Source: Clostridium sp. (GTDB taxonomy: Bacteria > Bacillota_I > Bacilli_A > RF39 > UBA660). Taken from it: a DNA stretch of 64,000 bases. The stretch is taken from positions 1,054,001 to 1,118,000 of the forward strand of contig CP091739.1 in the NCBI GenBank assembly GCA_022010095.1, in the 5' to 3' direction. A model generated the notes under the pieces. It did not search any database. It saw nothing but the letters and a program-made list of their open reading frames with translations, and was not told where the DNA came from. Each line of letters starts with the position of its first letter. Within the stretch, counting starts at the first letter, position 1. Made by a program: the position numbers and the translations under genes. Of the stretch, positions 1-12,500 are shown piece by piece.

Positions 1-1037
1 GATATTAAATTAGGTGAAGGTGTTCGTGAACTTGGTGGTTTATATGTAATAGGTACTGAAAGACATGATTCAAGACGTATTGATAACCAACTTCGTGGTC
101 GTAGTGGACGTCAAGGTGACCCAGGTACAACTAGATTCTTCGTTTCTATGGAAGATGATCTAATGGTTAAATTTGGTTCAGAAAAGATGAAAACCATTAT
201 GGAAAGTTTGGGAATCAGTGGAGACCAAGCTATTTCAAATAAAATGATATCTAAAAATATAGAATCTGCTCAAAAAGAAAGTAGAAGGATTTAACTTCGA
301 TAGACGTAAAGGATTACTAGATTTTTGATAACGTAATCTCTAAACAAAGAGAAATAATATATGAAAGACGTAATGAAATATTAGATAAAGATAGTATAAG
401 AGATAGAGTTCTTGATACATTTAAAGAATTTGTAACAGGACAAATCAATTCACACTTAAATGAAAATAATACACTAAGTGATAATGATATAGACAATATC
501 ATGGAACAATTTAATGCTCATTTACTTAAGAGAACTAAATTAAAGAAAGAAGATTTTTGAAGGTAAAAAAGCCTGATGAAGTAATTGATTTTTATCTATA
601 AAATAGTAGTAGAAGATTACAATAAGAAACTTGAAGATATTCCAGAAGAAATACAAAATGATTTTGAAAAAACAATTTCATTAAGAATAATTGATAAGTA
701 TTGGATGGATCAATTAGATGCAATGGAAAATCTAAAAGAAGGAGTAGGACTTCGTGGTTATGCTCAAAGCAATCCATTACAAGTTTATGCTTTAGAAGGA
801 TTCCAATTATTTGATAATATGATGGCAAGTATCAATGCTGAAATATCAAATTACTTATTAAATGCTGAAGTTAGACAAAATATTGAAAGAGAAGAAGTTA
901 AAAATATAAAGACTAATGATGGAAAAGAAGGAGTTAAAAAAATACACCTAAAAAAAGCAAAAAGAGAAAAAATCGGAAGAAACGATCCATGTCCATGTGG
1001 AAGTGGTAAGAAGTACAAACAGTGCTGTGGCAAATAG
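1..1037 (+). CDS. secA: Protein translocase subunit SecA, C-terminal part (5' end outside window)
   Basis: SecA is the cytoplasmic ATPase that drives preproteins through SecYEG. The visible part begins in the second nucleotide-binding fold ([21 protein letters not shown], positions about 58-120), continues through the helical scaffold and wing ([21 protein letters not shown]) and ends in the SEC-C zinc tail [15 protein letters not shown]. The frame breaks at about 283, 328, 555 and 588, each time at a run with one base too many. Since SecA is essential, these look like read errors. The last 13 codons are also the attachment site of the mobile element that follows, so the present 3' end is probably element-supplied. 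Identification is certain. Confidence 0.97.
996..1037 (+). other. Left attachment site (attL) inside secA
   Basis: This 42-bp stretch encodes [13 protein letters not shown] and the secA stop. It recurs at 45725-45766 and 46782-46824. Copies 1 and 2 differ only at third codon positions (GGA/GGC, AGT/AGC, GGT/GGA, AAG/AAA, CAG/CAA, GGC/GGT), so each preserves the SecA tail. The exact crossover point cannot be read from the sequence. Confidence 0.85.
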
Positions 1038-1099
1038 CCCATAAAATAAGGGTTTGCGAGATTTGAAAGGACTAAAAAAAGGTTGAAAAAAACCTCAAA

Positions 1100-1202
1100 T
1101 GTTTGTAAATTGTTTGTAAAAAAATTACAAAATGTTTGTAAAATAGTCCTCAAACCCTTATAAAATAAGGAAAAAAAATTTACAAACATTTTTTTACAAA
1201 CA
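1100..1202. repeat. Left-arm integrase-binding-like repeats TGTTTGTAA
   Basis: The 9-mer TGTTTGTAA occurs at 1100-1108, 1111-1119 and 1133-1141, and its reverse complement at 1180-1188 and 1194-1202. The same 9-mer recurs in pairs at the right end (45572-45591) and beside the other two att copies. Spacing and location fit arm-type binding sites of a tyrosine integrase. The cluster sits inside a larger dyad (TAAGGGTTTG near 1048 with CAAACCCTTA near 1151, and AGGACTA near 1068 with TAGTCCT near 1144). Confidence 0.6.
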
Positions 1203-1207
1203 AAATA

Positions 1208-1235
1208 AATACTAGCAATTTGCTGGTATTTTTTT
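1208..1235 (+). terminator. Rho-independent terminator after secA/attL
   Basis: A 10-bp stem AATACTAGCA / TGCTGGTATT (one G-T pair) with a 3-nt loop is followed by a T run. It probably replaces the native secA terminator and shields the element from secA transcription. Confidence 0.8.
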
Positions 1236-1268
1236 CATTTGCTAAGCAATTAGTGGAGGAAAAAAATT

Positions 1269-2567
1269 ATGGGAAATGTTTATGTTCAAAAAAGGGGAAA
1301 GGTATATCAATATCAATTTGCGATAGCATCTATTGATGGTAAAAGAAAATATAAAAACAAGTCAGGATTTAGAACAAAATCAGAAGCTATTGAGGCAGGA
1401 GTAAAGGCATATAATGAATATATAAATGTGGGACACTGTATAGAACCAAGCAAAATGTCTTATAGTGATTATTTAGATTATTGGATGAAAGAGCATTGTG
1501 AAATAAACTTAAAAGTATCACACAATTCAGGCATATCAAAATATTATAAAAATCATATAAAAACCTAAATTAGGTTTCTATATGTTATCTCAACTAACAA
1601 CATCAGTTATTCAAGAGTTTATAAACAATATATATTTAGAAAAAGGATTTTCAAAGAATTTTCTAAAAAACATATTGAAAGTTTTTAAAAAGGTTCGCTG
1701 GGATATGCAACCGATGTTGTTGGATTTATTAAAAGTAAACCCATCATTAAAGGTAAGACTACCAAAAATATGATATCCCTGACAGTGATCCTGTTTATAT
1801 ATTATCAAATGAGGAAGTAGAAAAAATATTAGAAAGATTTTCTAATAATCCTTGTGTATATTATGCATTTTTAACTGCTTATTATACGGGATTGAGAGTA
1901 TCTGAAGTTTTTGGGTTAACTTGGGATGATATTGATTTTGTAAAAAAAGAACTATAACAGTTAATAAAAAAATATTTTTAAAGAAAAAAATCAAGCAGGT
2001 GGAACAAAGAAAAAGACTAATAAGTGGAAATTCTACAACGGTTTGGTATTTTTGGTACTTGTAAAAACCAAAAGGAAGTTATAGAACTATTGAAATTGGA
2101 GATACTTTATTGAAAGCTTTAAAAAAATATAAAGAAGAACAAATACAGAATAGAAAAAGATTATGGAGATACTTTATATGAAACATTATAAGAAAATTGT
2201 AAATAATCCTTATAATAATAAACCAGAAATAAAGATAATAAATGCTTATGCAGAATTAGAAGTTCCATTAGAAGAAGTAAAGTTAGTCTTTTTTTAAAAA
2301 AAGAATGGAGTCTTTGAAGGTACTGATAGTTGTAAATATCCATTTAAAGTAATTCATTATGAATTAGGTATTCCATGTAGATTTCATGATTTTAGAGATA
2401 CTCATGCAACAAGATTGATTGAAGCAGGTGCCGATATTAAAGCAGTATCAAAAAGATTAGGACATAGCAATATAAGAACAACTTATGAGATTTATGTAAA
2501 GGTTACTACTAAAATGGAATCAGATACAGTAGAAAAGTTTGAAAGTATAGGACTTAATTTAGCATAA
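1269..2567 (+). CDS. int: Tyrosine integrase 1 (left end)
   Basis: Site-specific recombinase of the Tn916 integrase type, expected to catalyse integration at the secA tail. The N-terminal arm-binding domain starts MGNVYVQKRGKVYQYQFAI. The catalytic domain shows Arg in YYTGLRVSEVF, the HxxR box in HDFRDTHATRL, His in KRLGHSN and the nucleophile Tyr in RTTYEIY. About 430 residues, a normal family length. Breaks at about 1525, 1565, 1690, 1770, 1955 and 2150-2300 lie in A/T runs and bridge to one continuous protein. GTGGAGG precedes the ATG. It is clearly paralogous to the integrase at 44138 (near-identical first 60 residues), so this element carries two. Confidence 0.9.
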
Positions 2568-2576
2568 TTAACATAA

Positions 2577-3427
<851 letters not shown>

Positions 3428-4439
3428 TGATTTGTTTTCAACACAAGAGCAGAGAGATGATAAATTAAAAGAAAAAGTAGTAAATATAAGTTTAAATGAT
3501 ATTGATGACTTTCCTAAACACCCATTTAAAGTAATTGATAATGAAGATATGAAACAAATGGTAGAAAGTATTAGTGAAAATGGAGTATTAGTACCAACAT
3601 TAGTAAGACCAAAAGAAAATGGAAAATACGAAATGATTTCTGGTCATAGAAGAAAGTTTGCAAGTGAGTTAGCAGGACTAGAAACAATACCATGTATTGT
3701 TAGAGAGTTAACTGATGATGAGGCAACTATCATAATGGTTGATAGTAATTTACAAAGAGAGAAGATACTACCAAGTGAGAAAGCATTTGCTTATAAATTA
3801 AAAATGGAAGCATTAAGTCATCAAGGAATAAGAAACGATTTAACTTCTGCACCACTGGAGCATAAGTTTGTTTCAAGAGAACAAATAGCCAAAGAAAATG
3901 GAGAAAGTAGAGAACAAGTAAGAAGATATATAAGACTAACTGAACTAATACCACAAATACTTCAAATGGTAGATAATGATGCTTTGAAATTATCTCCAAG
4001 TATGGCATTTAGACCAGCAGTTGAAATATCTTATTTAAAAGAGGAAGAACAAAAAGAACTTTTAGATATTATGGAATGTTTTGTATGTACTCCATCATTA
4101 TCACAAGCACAAGATTTTAAGAGATTAAGCAAAGATAATAAACTTACAAGAGAGTATATGGAAACTATTTTAGAACAAGAAAAACCTAATCAAATACAAA
4201 CTCTAAAAGTTAATATGGACAAACTAAATAATATACTCCCCAACAAATCTTACAACTAATGAAGAAAGAGAAAATTATGTTGTTAAAGCAGTAAGTTTTT
4301 ATGGGAGGTGGTTGCAAAAAAAGAGGGAACAAGAAAAGAACGAAAGATAATGGGAGTATCTTTGCCAAAAAGTCCCCTCTTACAATCTCCCCTAAAAATA
4401 ATACTAACTATTATTACTAACTGAAAAAAATTAGTAGAT

Positions 4440-4468
4440 ATGACAAAATAGTTAAAGTATGCTACAGT
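4440..4468 (+). promoter_or_regulatory. Putative promoter of the surface gene block
   Basis: ATGACA (4440-4445) and TACAGT (4463-4468) are separated by 17 bp, with an extended TGC before the -10. They lie 27 bp upstream of the next gene, after a parB-distal gap with no other features. Confidence 0.45.
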
Positions 4469-4494
4469 AAAACAAAAAAGAGGAGTGATGAGAG

Positions 4495-5065
4495 ATGAAA
4501 ATAATACGAATTTTTATAGCTTTTGTAGTTGCGAGTTTGGTTGTTGGACTTGGAAGTGCTTTTAATGGGAAACCAGTAAAAGAACTAGATACAGCCAAAA
4601 CAAATCAAATTGAGCATGAAGAACAAAAAGGAAGTTAAAAACGATACTCAAATTGAAGAAAAAACAGAAGAAAACAATTTTGAAGAAGAAAGGTTATCAA
4701 CAAAAACTGTTGAAAAAGAAAAAAACATACCAGAGCAAAAGACAAATAATGAACAAAAAGAAAACAAACCTACTCAATCAAAACAAAAACAAGTTGAAAA
4801 AAGTGTAATCAAAGAACCAAAACAAGAAGAACAAAAAGAAATGACAGCTTGGGAAGAACTTGGAATGACAGAAGATGAATACTACAATAAACCAGCGTGG
4901 AGTTGGGCAAGAGTAGATTTTTCCTGTTGAAAAATATGGAAGTGAAGAAGCTTGTTTCAATGCTTGTATTAAATATGGTGAGGAAAGCGAAATGGGATTT
5001 TTCTTGTTCTACAATAAACAGTGCATCTGGTAGGTATTTAGGAGAAATGATTAAATTATTTTTAG
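4495..5065 (+). CDS. Membrane-anchored Lys/Glu/Gln-rich surface protein
   Basis: No family recognised with confidence. The ATG at 4495 follows AGGAGTGATG. The first 25 residues are one hydrophobic segment after MKIIR, a signal anchor or uncleaved signal peptide. A long charged, low-complexity linker (about residues 35-115, KEVKNDTQIEEKTEENNFE and similar) leads to a compact C-terminal domain with paired cysteines (EEACFNACIKYGEESEMGF). Breaks near 4615, 4915 and 5000 are bridged; removing one T from the run at 5058-5063 gives a TAG directly before the terminator. The position before the adhesin suggests a cell-surface or mating-contact role, which is inference. Confidence 0.6.
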
Positions 5066-5085
5066 ACACACGAGTGTCTTTTTTT
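5064..5085 (+). terminator. Rho-independent terminator
   Basis: Stem AGACAC / GTGTCT with loop ACGA and a seven-T run, directly after the end of the surface protein. Confidence 0.8.
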
Positions 5086-5114
5086 AATTTTGAAGAAAGA
5101 AAGGAAAGATAAAA

Positions 5115-7715
5115 ATGAAAAAAACAAAAGAATAATGTATGCTTTGATTAGCATACTTTTTTAACAATATTTTTTTCGGTATTACTAAAGTAAATGCCGA
5201 AGAATATAAAGGTCAAGCTATTTGGCCATCTGAAAAGATAGCAAATATCTATATTAGAAAATATAGAGAAGATGGATACATTAAGTATCAACAAGGAGCT
5301 TTTATAAGAAGAAGTGAGGATAATAAGTTTGTTTATTGTTTACAACCTTACGTGGATATAGACAATAACTTACCTTATTACAAGATAGCTAGAAGTGATT
5401 TTGCAGTATATCTTAATATGACAGAAGAACAATGGCAAAGAATATCACTTTTAGCATATTATGGTTATCAATACAAAGAGAATGGTTATGATCATTCAGC
5501 GAAAAAGTGGTATGTAATTACTCAAGTTATGATTTGGAGAACAGCAGTACCAACATCAAGAATTGTATTTACTGATACATTAAATGGTAAAGATTTACCA
5601 AATAAATTTGCTAGTGAAATAGCAGAAATGGAAGATTTATTAAATAAGCATTATACTAAACCAAATTTCAATATTGATGGAGTTAAATTACCAATTGGTA
5701 AAAGTATGGATTTTTACTGATACAAATGGAATACTAAATCAATTTACTATTTCATCAGTAGAAAATGGTGTAGCTAGTATAAATGGAAACACTTTAACAA
5801 TTACATCTAATTCAACAGAAAATGTTAAAGTTAAATTGATTAAAAAATTATCATATTGGTCATCTACACCAATCGTTTATTATTCTAATCATTCGCAAAA
5901 TGTTATGAGAGTAGGAAATGTTGATCCAATCCCAAAAAGCATAGAACTAGAATCTGTAGGTGGAAAAGTAGAAATCAATAAAGTTGATAGTGAAACTAAA
6001 AACAATATTCCTCAAGGAAACGCAACGCTTGGTGGTGCAAAATATGGAATATACAACTTGAATAATGAGAAGGTAGGAGAGATTACAACTGATGAAAATG
6101 GATATGGTATAAGTGATTATTTGCCTAGTTTAGGAGATTTTTTTATTTAAAAAGAACTATCACCTAGTAAAGGATATACTTTAGATAAAAAAAATAAATA
6201 TTCATTTATAGTGGATAAAGATAATTTACTTGCTAATGTAGAAGTTTATGAAAAAGTTATAAAAGCAGATTTTACTTTATTTAAAACATTTGCAAGTGGA
6301 ACAACAGGAATATTAAAAGGAGAACCTAATATAACATTTAATATTTATTTAAATGATTGTAACCCTAGACCACAATTAAGAAGTATTGAAAATAATAACA
6401 ATAGATGTTTTGTTGAGTCTATAATAACAGATGAAAATGGATATGCAAAAACATCTCTACCTTATGGGAAATATACTATTTCACAAGAGAATAATACTCC
6501 TAATTATGAGAAAGTTGAGAATTTTGAGATAGAAGTAAACGAGAATACTGGTAATAACATCTATAAATTATTAAGTAATGCTCCAATAGAAGCAAAATTA
6601 AAAGTTATTAAAACTGATAAAGAAACAGGAGAAGTAATTACAAAAAGCCGGTATTAAGTTTAAAAATTAAAAGATGTAAATACTAGTGAATATATTTGTC
6701 AAACAATAACATACCCAACAGCTAAAAAAGTATGTGAATATGAAACAGATGAAAAATGGAGTAATTATAACACCAGCTAATTTAGTTGGAGATTTTTCTT
6801 TTAGAAGAAGTAGAAAAATCAAGTTTTTAGATGGTTATGTTTGGAATAGTGAGGCAATGCCAATTCATATTGGAGAAGGTAGTGAAATATTAGTTGATAA
6901 AGATTATGGTGCTTTATTAGTAGTTAAGTTTGCAAATGAAAGAGTTAAAGGAAAATTAAATATCACTAAATATGGCGAAAAGTTAATTATAGATAATAAT
7001 ACTTTTGGATACGAAAAGATATTATTAAGTGAAGTAGAACTAGAACTTTATGCAAATGAAGATATTTATATTGGTGGTAAGAAAAAGTATTCTAAAGATG
7101 AATTGATAACAACTGTTATTACTAACAATGGGAAAGCAGTTATTGAAGATTTAGAGTTAGGAAAATACTATATAAAAGAAAAATCAACTGATAATAACCA
7201 TGTGTTAGATGAAAAATTATATACTTTTGAATTAAAGTATAAAGATCAATATACAAAAGAAATTGTTAAAGATGTAGAATTACAAAACTACTATAAAAAA
7301 GGAACTTTAGAATTTACTAAAACAGATTTAGTTAGTGGTAAACCAATTCCTAATACTTTAATAGAAATCTATTCAGATAAAGAACTTGAAGATGGAACAA
7401 TAGAATCTACTTTGATATTCTCTGGACTTACTGATGAAAATGGACAAATTACTATAAAAGATTTATTTATAGGGAAAAGGGCATATTATTGAAAAAGAAA
7501 GTGCAACAGGTTATCAAATAACAGAGGAAATAGTAGAGTTTGAAATCAAAGAAAATGGAGAAATAGTTAAAGCTAATTTAACTAATGAACAAATAGTTGA
7601 AGTACCAAATACAATAGCTAATGAGAGTAAATTATACACAGTAATTAGTATTACTTGTATGGTAGTAGGAATGGGGGTATTTCTTTATGTTTCTAAAAAG
7701 AACAAGAAAAAATAA
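5115..7715 (+). CDS. SpaA/Cna-B-type surface adhesin with C-terminal sorting region
   Basis: About 865 residues. A signal peptide (hydrophobic after MKKTKR, ending near VNAEE) is followed by a thioester-adhesin-like N domain (IWRTAVP; YCLQPYVDIDNN). Next come at least four SpaA/Cna-B prealbumin-fold repeats, each ending in a variant of TDENGYxxxxDLxxGxYxIKE (around 6090, 6430, 7150 and 7440). The C terminus has a sorting signal-like VPNTI (about 7601), a hydrophobic span (LYTVISITCMVVGMGVFLYV) and a basic tail KKNKKK. Breaks at about 5150, 5715, 6148, 6650, 6765 and 7480 are bridged. The sortase gene overlaps its 3' end, which argues for a dedicated substrate pair. Likely role: attachment of donor cells. 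Confidence 0.85.
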
Positions 7716-8375
7716 GAATATTGATAAAAAGGAGCAACTAATCAAACTAGTTGCTTCTTTCATTTTCTTAATTGGTTCTTTTATGTATATAGGTAGAATA
7801 GCATATAACTATTATGTTGAATTAAGAGATTACAATAAAGCACAGGAGTTTTTAAAAATAGGAAAAGAAGAAATTGAAGAAATTAAAGTAGATATTGATG
7901 AAGAAGAAATTAAAGAACAACCAAAACAAGAGGAAAAGAAAACATCTAATTATAACTATATAGGTGTTCTTGAAATCCCTAAAATAAATATTAAAAAGAG
8001 GTTTTTTTAAATATTAAAGATAAAAGAGAATAATGTTAATAAAAAAATTTACAAGTAATAAAGGGCAGTGATATGCCGAATGTTAAAAAAATGGAAATCT
8101 TATAATTGCAGCTCATTCTGGAAATAGCTATATTTCATATTTTTAAAAAAATCTATATAAATTAAGTAATGAAGATGTTGCCTATGTTTATTTCAATAAT
8201 ATTAAATATACATACAAAGTTTCTGGAAAAATATGATGCAGAAAAAAATGGTAAAGTAACAATACACAGAGATAATAAAAAAAGAATACTTTAACTTTAA
8301 TTACTTGTAGTCAAACAGATAAAAACTAAACAAATAGTTTATATTTTTAGAACTAGAAAGCGAGGAGAACTATGA
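7687..8375 (+). CDS. Class B/D-like sortase
   Basis: Cysteine transpeptidase that would attach the upstream adhesin to the wall or polymerise it. An N-terminal membrane anchor (about residues 18-40, LVASFIFLIGSFMYIGRIAY) precedes a charged linker and the catalytic domain. His is in AAHSGNS (near 8112), Cys in TLITCSQT (near 8300) and Arg in YIFRTR. About 230 residues. The ATG at 7687 overlaps the adhesin stop by 29 bp and follows a GGGGGT ribosome-binding site. Breaks lie near 8005, 8045, 8090, 8145, 8230 and 8280. The stop overlaps the next ATG. Confidence 0.88.
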
Positions 8376-8576
8376 ATAAGTATAATTTAAGTCAAATAAC
8401 AAAAAGTATTAGAAAAAAATATTTAAAGCAGGATTTAAGACTGAGAAAGATATTTTTAAATATAAAAACTAGATGATTTAACAAGAATACAAGATGTAAA
8501 TGGTAATGAAATAATTATTTTATTAGATTTAAAGAAAGCAATTAAGAACAGACAAATAATTGCTTTTTTTAAGTAA
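8372..8576 (+). CDS. Small hypothetical ICE protein
   Basis: Starts in an ATGA overlap with the sortase stop, with GAGGAGAAC as ribosome-binding site. Bridging breaks near 8420 and 8460, it reads MNKYNLSQITKSIRK, then a helical region with RIQDVNGNEIIILLDLKKAI, about 65 residues. No domain recognised. A terminator hairpin overlaps its last codons. Confidence 0.5.
8536..8570 (+). terminator. Rho-independent terminator overlapping a gene end
   Basis: Perfect 9-bp stem AAGCAATTA (8536-8544) / TAATTGCTT (8557-8565), then a T run to 8570. Confidence 0.75.
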
Positions 8577-8607
8577 TAGTGAAGAAACAAAAAGGAGGAA
8601 AAAGAAA

Positions 8608-8844
8608 ATGAATAATTATGAGTTTAATGTAAATTTGTATGAAAAAAATGAAAAATAACAGTAGTAGCAGAAAAATGAAGAAGAAGCTAGAAGAATATTA
8701 AAAAGATACACTAGATAGTATTACAGTTAAAGATATAAAAAGATAAACTATCTAAAAAAATATAGATGTAGAAATCAAAAGAAAGTAAAAGTAGTAGAAC
8801 AAGTATCTTTAAATAGAAATAAAGATAGGGGTGATGAAAGATGA
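8608..8844 (+). CDS. Small hypothetical ICE protein
   Basis: AAAGGAGGAAAA precedes the ATG. After bridging breaks near 8655, 8700 and 8780 it reads as about 75 residues: MNNYEFNVNLYEK, a segment resembling VVAENEEEARRILKDTLD, then a Lys-rich tail. The pattern (short beta strands, then an Ala/Glu helix) is common in small backbone proteins of Tn916-like elements. Function unknown. It overlaps the next start as ATGA. Confidence 0.5.
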
Positions 8845-9151
8845 ATGAAATAAAAATATCAGGTAAAGTTATTAAGAAAGATGTATTTGATAATGAATTA
8901 TTTACAAGATTTATTTTTAGAAATACCTACAAAGATGAAAGTTATAAATGATAATAAGATAGAAAGAGTTAATAACTATATATCATTTATATTATTTACA
9001 CCTTGTATAAAACGACTTCCCAGAAATAAATAAAAAAATACCTATATTGAAATTAGGGGAGAAATATTAGGAAATAGTAATAAAAAGCGAAGAAATAGAT
9101 GATTGTTTAGTAATATTTCCGAAAACTATTAGGAAAGGAGTGAAGATATAA
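8841..9151 (+). CDS. Hypothetical ICE protein, possibly nucleic-acid binding
   Basis: About 100 residues once breaks near 8920, 9010 and 9040 are bridged. It begins MNEIKISGKVIKKDVFDNEL and ends LVIFPKTIRKGVKI. The strand-rich start (KISGKV...FTRF) is reminiscent of OB-fold proteins, but no diagnostic motif is present, so I do not name it. It overlaps both neighbours by a few bases (ATGA and TAATG), which indicates translational coupling within the small-gene block. Confidence 0.45.
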
Positions 9152-9469
9152 TGCCACATCAAACAAGAACACCATCTACACAATTATCATTATGTAAAGA
9201 TTTATTTAATCAATTAGTGGGTATTTTTAGATTTTTAATATAAAAAAATGAATATTGAAGATGAAAAAGTTTTTCAACTACTGCAGAAAAAAACTAAAAA
9301 AATAAATTACTTACATATTCAGTACCTAGAGTTAATAATGATGATATAGAGTTTGTAGATGTAAGATTTTTTTCCTAACGAAGCAAGTGATATGATTTGG
9401 CAATTATTATTACGAGCTGAAAAAAATGATAATGTAGAAGATTATTATAGTAAGTTAATTGAAAAATAG
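9151..9469 (+). CDS. Small hypothetical ICE protein
   Basis: Begins MPHQTRTPSTQLSLCKDLFNQ in a TAATG overlap and ends in an acidic helix (FFPNEASDMIWQLLLRAEK...DYYSKLIEK). Breaks near 9235 and 9285-9300. About 105 residues, no recognised domain. Position just before the giant methylase-helicase gene suggests a role in DNA processing, unproven. Confidence 0.45.
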
Positions 9470-9508
9470 AGAACAAAACCAAATAAAGAAAGAGAGGTAA
9501 ATAAAAAA

Positions 9509-12500
9509 ATGGCTACAACATTAGTAGATATTAAAGAAGTCTATAATGAAACGATTGCTGATATAACCTCTGATTCAAGAAAATGGCAATCGTTTTTAAG
9601 TTGTGCCTCAAAGAACTATAAGTATGATTTTGATGAGCAATTACTTATATATGCTCAAAGACCAACTGCTATAGCTTGTGCTAGTTATGATACTTGGAAT
9701 AGTAAATTAAATAGAATAATTAAAAAAGGTCATAGTGGTATAGCACTAATAACTGAAAAGTATGGTAAACCATCTATAAGATATGTATGGGATGTATCAG
9801 ATACTCAAAGTATGTATGGTAGAAAAGGTAAAAAGGTTAGAGTTTGGAATGTAGGAATAGCTTATCAAGATCAAGTTGTTGAGGCACTAGAGAATAGATA
9901 TGGAGAACTAGAAAACAAAGATACTTTTATTGATAGTTTAAAATCAGTTGCGACTATTTTAGTAGAAGATAATATAACAGATTATATTGATTATTTACTA
10001 GATAATAAAGAAAAACACGAGATTAGTAAATATAGATAATGATTTAATTATTCAAAAAAATATAAAAAAACATACTTCAAAAAAAGTATTGCATATATGC
10101 TTATAAATAAATGTGTAGGTAATGCTGATAAAGAGTTTTTTTATATACTGATTTTTCAAGATATTATAATGTTTCAAGATATAGAGAGTGTTGTAAGTTT
10201 AGGAACTGCTACAAGTGATATTAGTGAAATGACACTACTTAATATTTATGAAACACTAAAAAATATAAGAATAAATGAAATAGAAAAAATTCGTACATTT
10301 GATAATGATAAAAATATAGTTTATGATAAAGATGAATTAAAGGAGAGGAGTGAAGTAAATGATAACTTACAAAACAGTAGGAGATTACAAGATACCGAAC
10401 TTGAAAGTGAAAGAGAGAAACTTCAACATAGGGAAATATGGTCTTATGAGGTTGGATTACCTAAAGAGCAAGAAGAAACCTTTATACGAGCAAATGAAAA
10501 TCAAGGATATACTAGCAGAACACCTATTGGAGATAGATACGACAGCCGAGATGAGAGTGAACTTGATAATGAAAGAATTGATAACACAGGAGAATATAAC
10601 AGAGAACTTGAAGATGGAAGACCCAATGAAGTGGACAGGACTAATGAACAACTTGAAGAATCAAGCAGAGGAGATAGTAATAAAGGAGTTAATCTTCAAC
10701 TAACACAAGAGAATACTAATAACAGTATTCTTTTTTTCAGATAGTAGAAAAAGATATTGTTGAAAGTGAGTTAATAACTAATTTAGAAGATTTAGATGAT
10801 ACTAACTCATTTACTGTTGCAAGAGTTAAAAACTAATTTATACTGTGTAGAACTTCATTATATAAATGGAATAGCAACAGTTGAACTAGGAACTAGAACA
10901 AACGAAGACACTTGGGAAAATGAAATAGTAGAGGCAGACTGGTTTAATAAAGGATTATCAACAGATGCTTTATTTGATAAGCTAGAGCAAATATTTAATG
11001 ATGAATTTTCTTCAGTTATTTATATGTATGATAAAAACGATGGAGAAATAGGATTACTTTATGATGTATTAAATAAATACAAGATAAAATGATGTTGAAC
11101 TAATGTATGATGATAAAGATAATCTGATTGCAATGGATGATGAAAAATATTTGGTATGGCAAAAGAATTTTTATAAATTTATATTTGATGAAGTTTTTTT
11201 AATTATGATAGCAATAATATTCCCACATTATTAAATGAGGAAGATTATAATAAATTAAAAAGAATATGCTAGTAAATATGAAAAAAAGAAGAAACTAAAT
11301 TACCAACTGAAAAAAAGAAAAGATAATAATACCAAGAAGTGAAAAAGCACAGTTATCTTTATTTGCTACAAAAGAGCAAGAGTTTGCAGATGTTATAGTT
11401 GATATGTTTAATAATTGTTCTAAAAGATACAATATGGGAAAAACAGTTTTTGAAATAAGAAAAAGTAGAACTGGAAAAAAATGGAAACATATTAAGTCTA
11501 AAAAAAGAAATCTAACAATATCATTAGAAAGTAGTAATAATACTAATCATGATACTAGTTTTACTTATTTTTAATACTGATAAAACAAGTGAATTAAGGT
11601 TAAAAGAACAAATAGAAAGTAATAAATTATTTAAAATGCTTGAAAAAGATAAAGACTTTGCTATTAGAGTTACTCCAGATAGTATATATGTTTATTATCA
11701 TAATTTTTGATGATAAAGTATTAGATTTAAGTGTTGATAAAGAAGAAGTATTAGAAGATATAAATAATAAAGATAATACTTTAATAATTGATGATTTAAA
11801 AGAAGAAAAAATAGAAGTTCCTATTAAAAGAAAGCCAAGAGAAGTTAGTTATGTCCTTCATCCAGAAATACCATTAGAAGATAGAATAAATTACAAGATA
11901 CATACTGATTATTTAGGTGTGGGAACACCAAAGGAAAGATATAGAAATAATATTAAAGCAATAAATGTTTTAAGAAAGTGTGAGAAAGAAAATAGATATG
12001 CTACAAGTGAAGAACAAGAAATACTTTCTAATTATGTTGGTTGGGGTGGATTATCAGATGCTTTTGATCCAGAGAAATGGACGGATGAGTATTATGAATT
12101 AAAAGAACTTCTAACTGAAGAAGAATATAATCAAGCCAAAGAATCAACATTAACAGCTTTTTATACACCACCAGTGGTAATTCAAGCAATGTATAAAGCA
12201 CTATCTAATATGGGACTTGATAAAGGAAATATATTAGAACCCGGTTGTGGTATAGGAAACTTTATTGGACTTTTACCGAATAATGATAAGTTGAAAATAT
12301 ATGGAGTAGAAAAAGATATAATAAGTGGAAATATAGCAAGACAGTTATATCAAAAGTCATCTATTGCAGTTAAAGGATTTGAAGAAGTAAACTATTCAAA
12401 TTCTTTTTTTGATGTTGCAATAGGAAATGTTCCATTTGGAAATATTCCTGTAAGTGATAAGAAATATGATATGAGAAACTTCTTAATACATGATTACTTT

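Noticed and set aside
1038-1268. CRISPR array from recurring TGTTTGTAA words
   Set aside because: The words are 9 bp, unevenly spaced, in both orientations, with no spacer structure and no cas genes.
8841-9151. Single-strand DNA-binding protein
   Set aside because: The N-terminal strands look OB-like, but no conserved SSB residues or acidic tail are visible.
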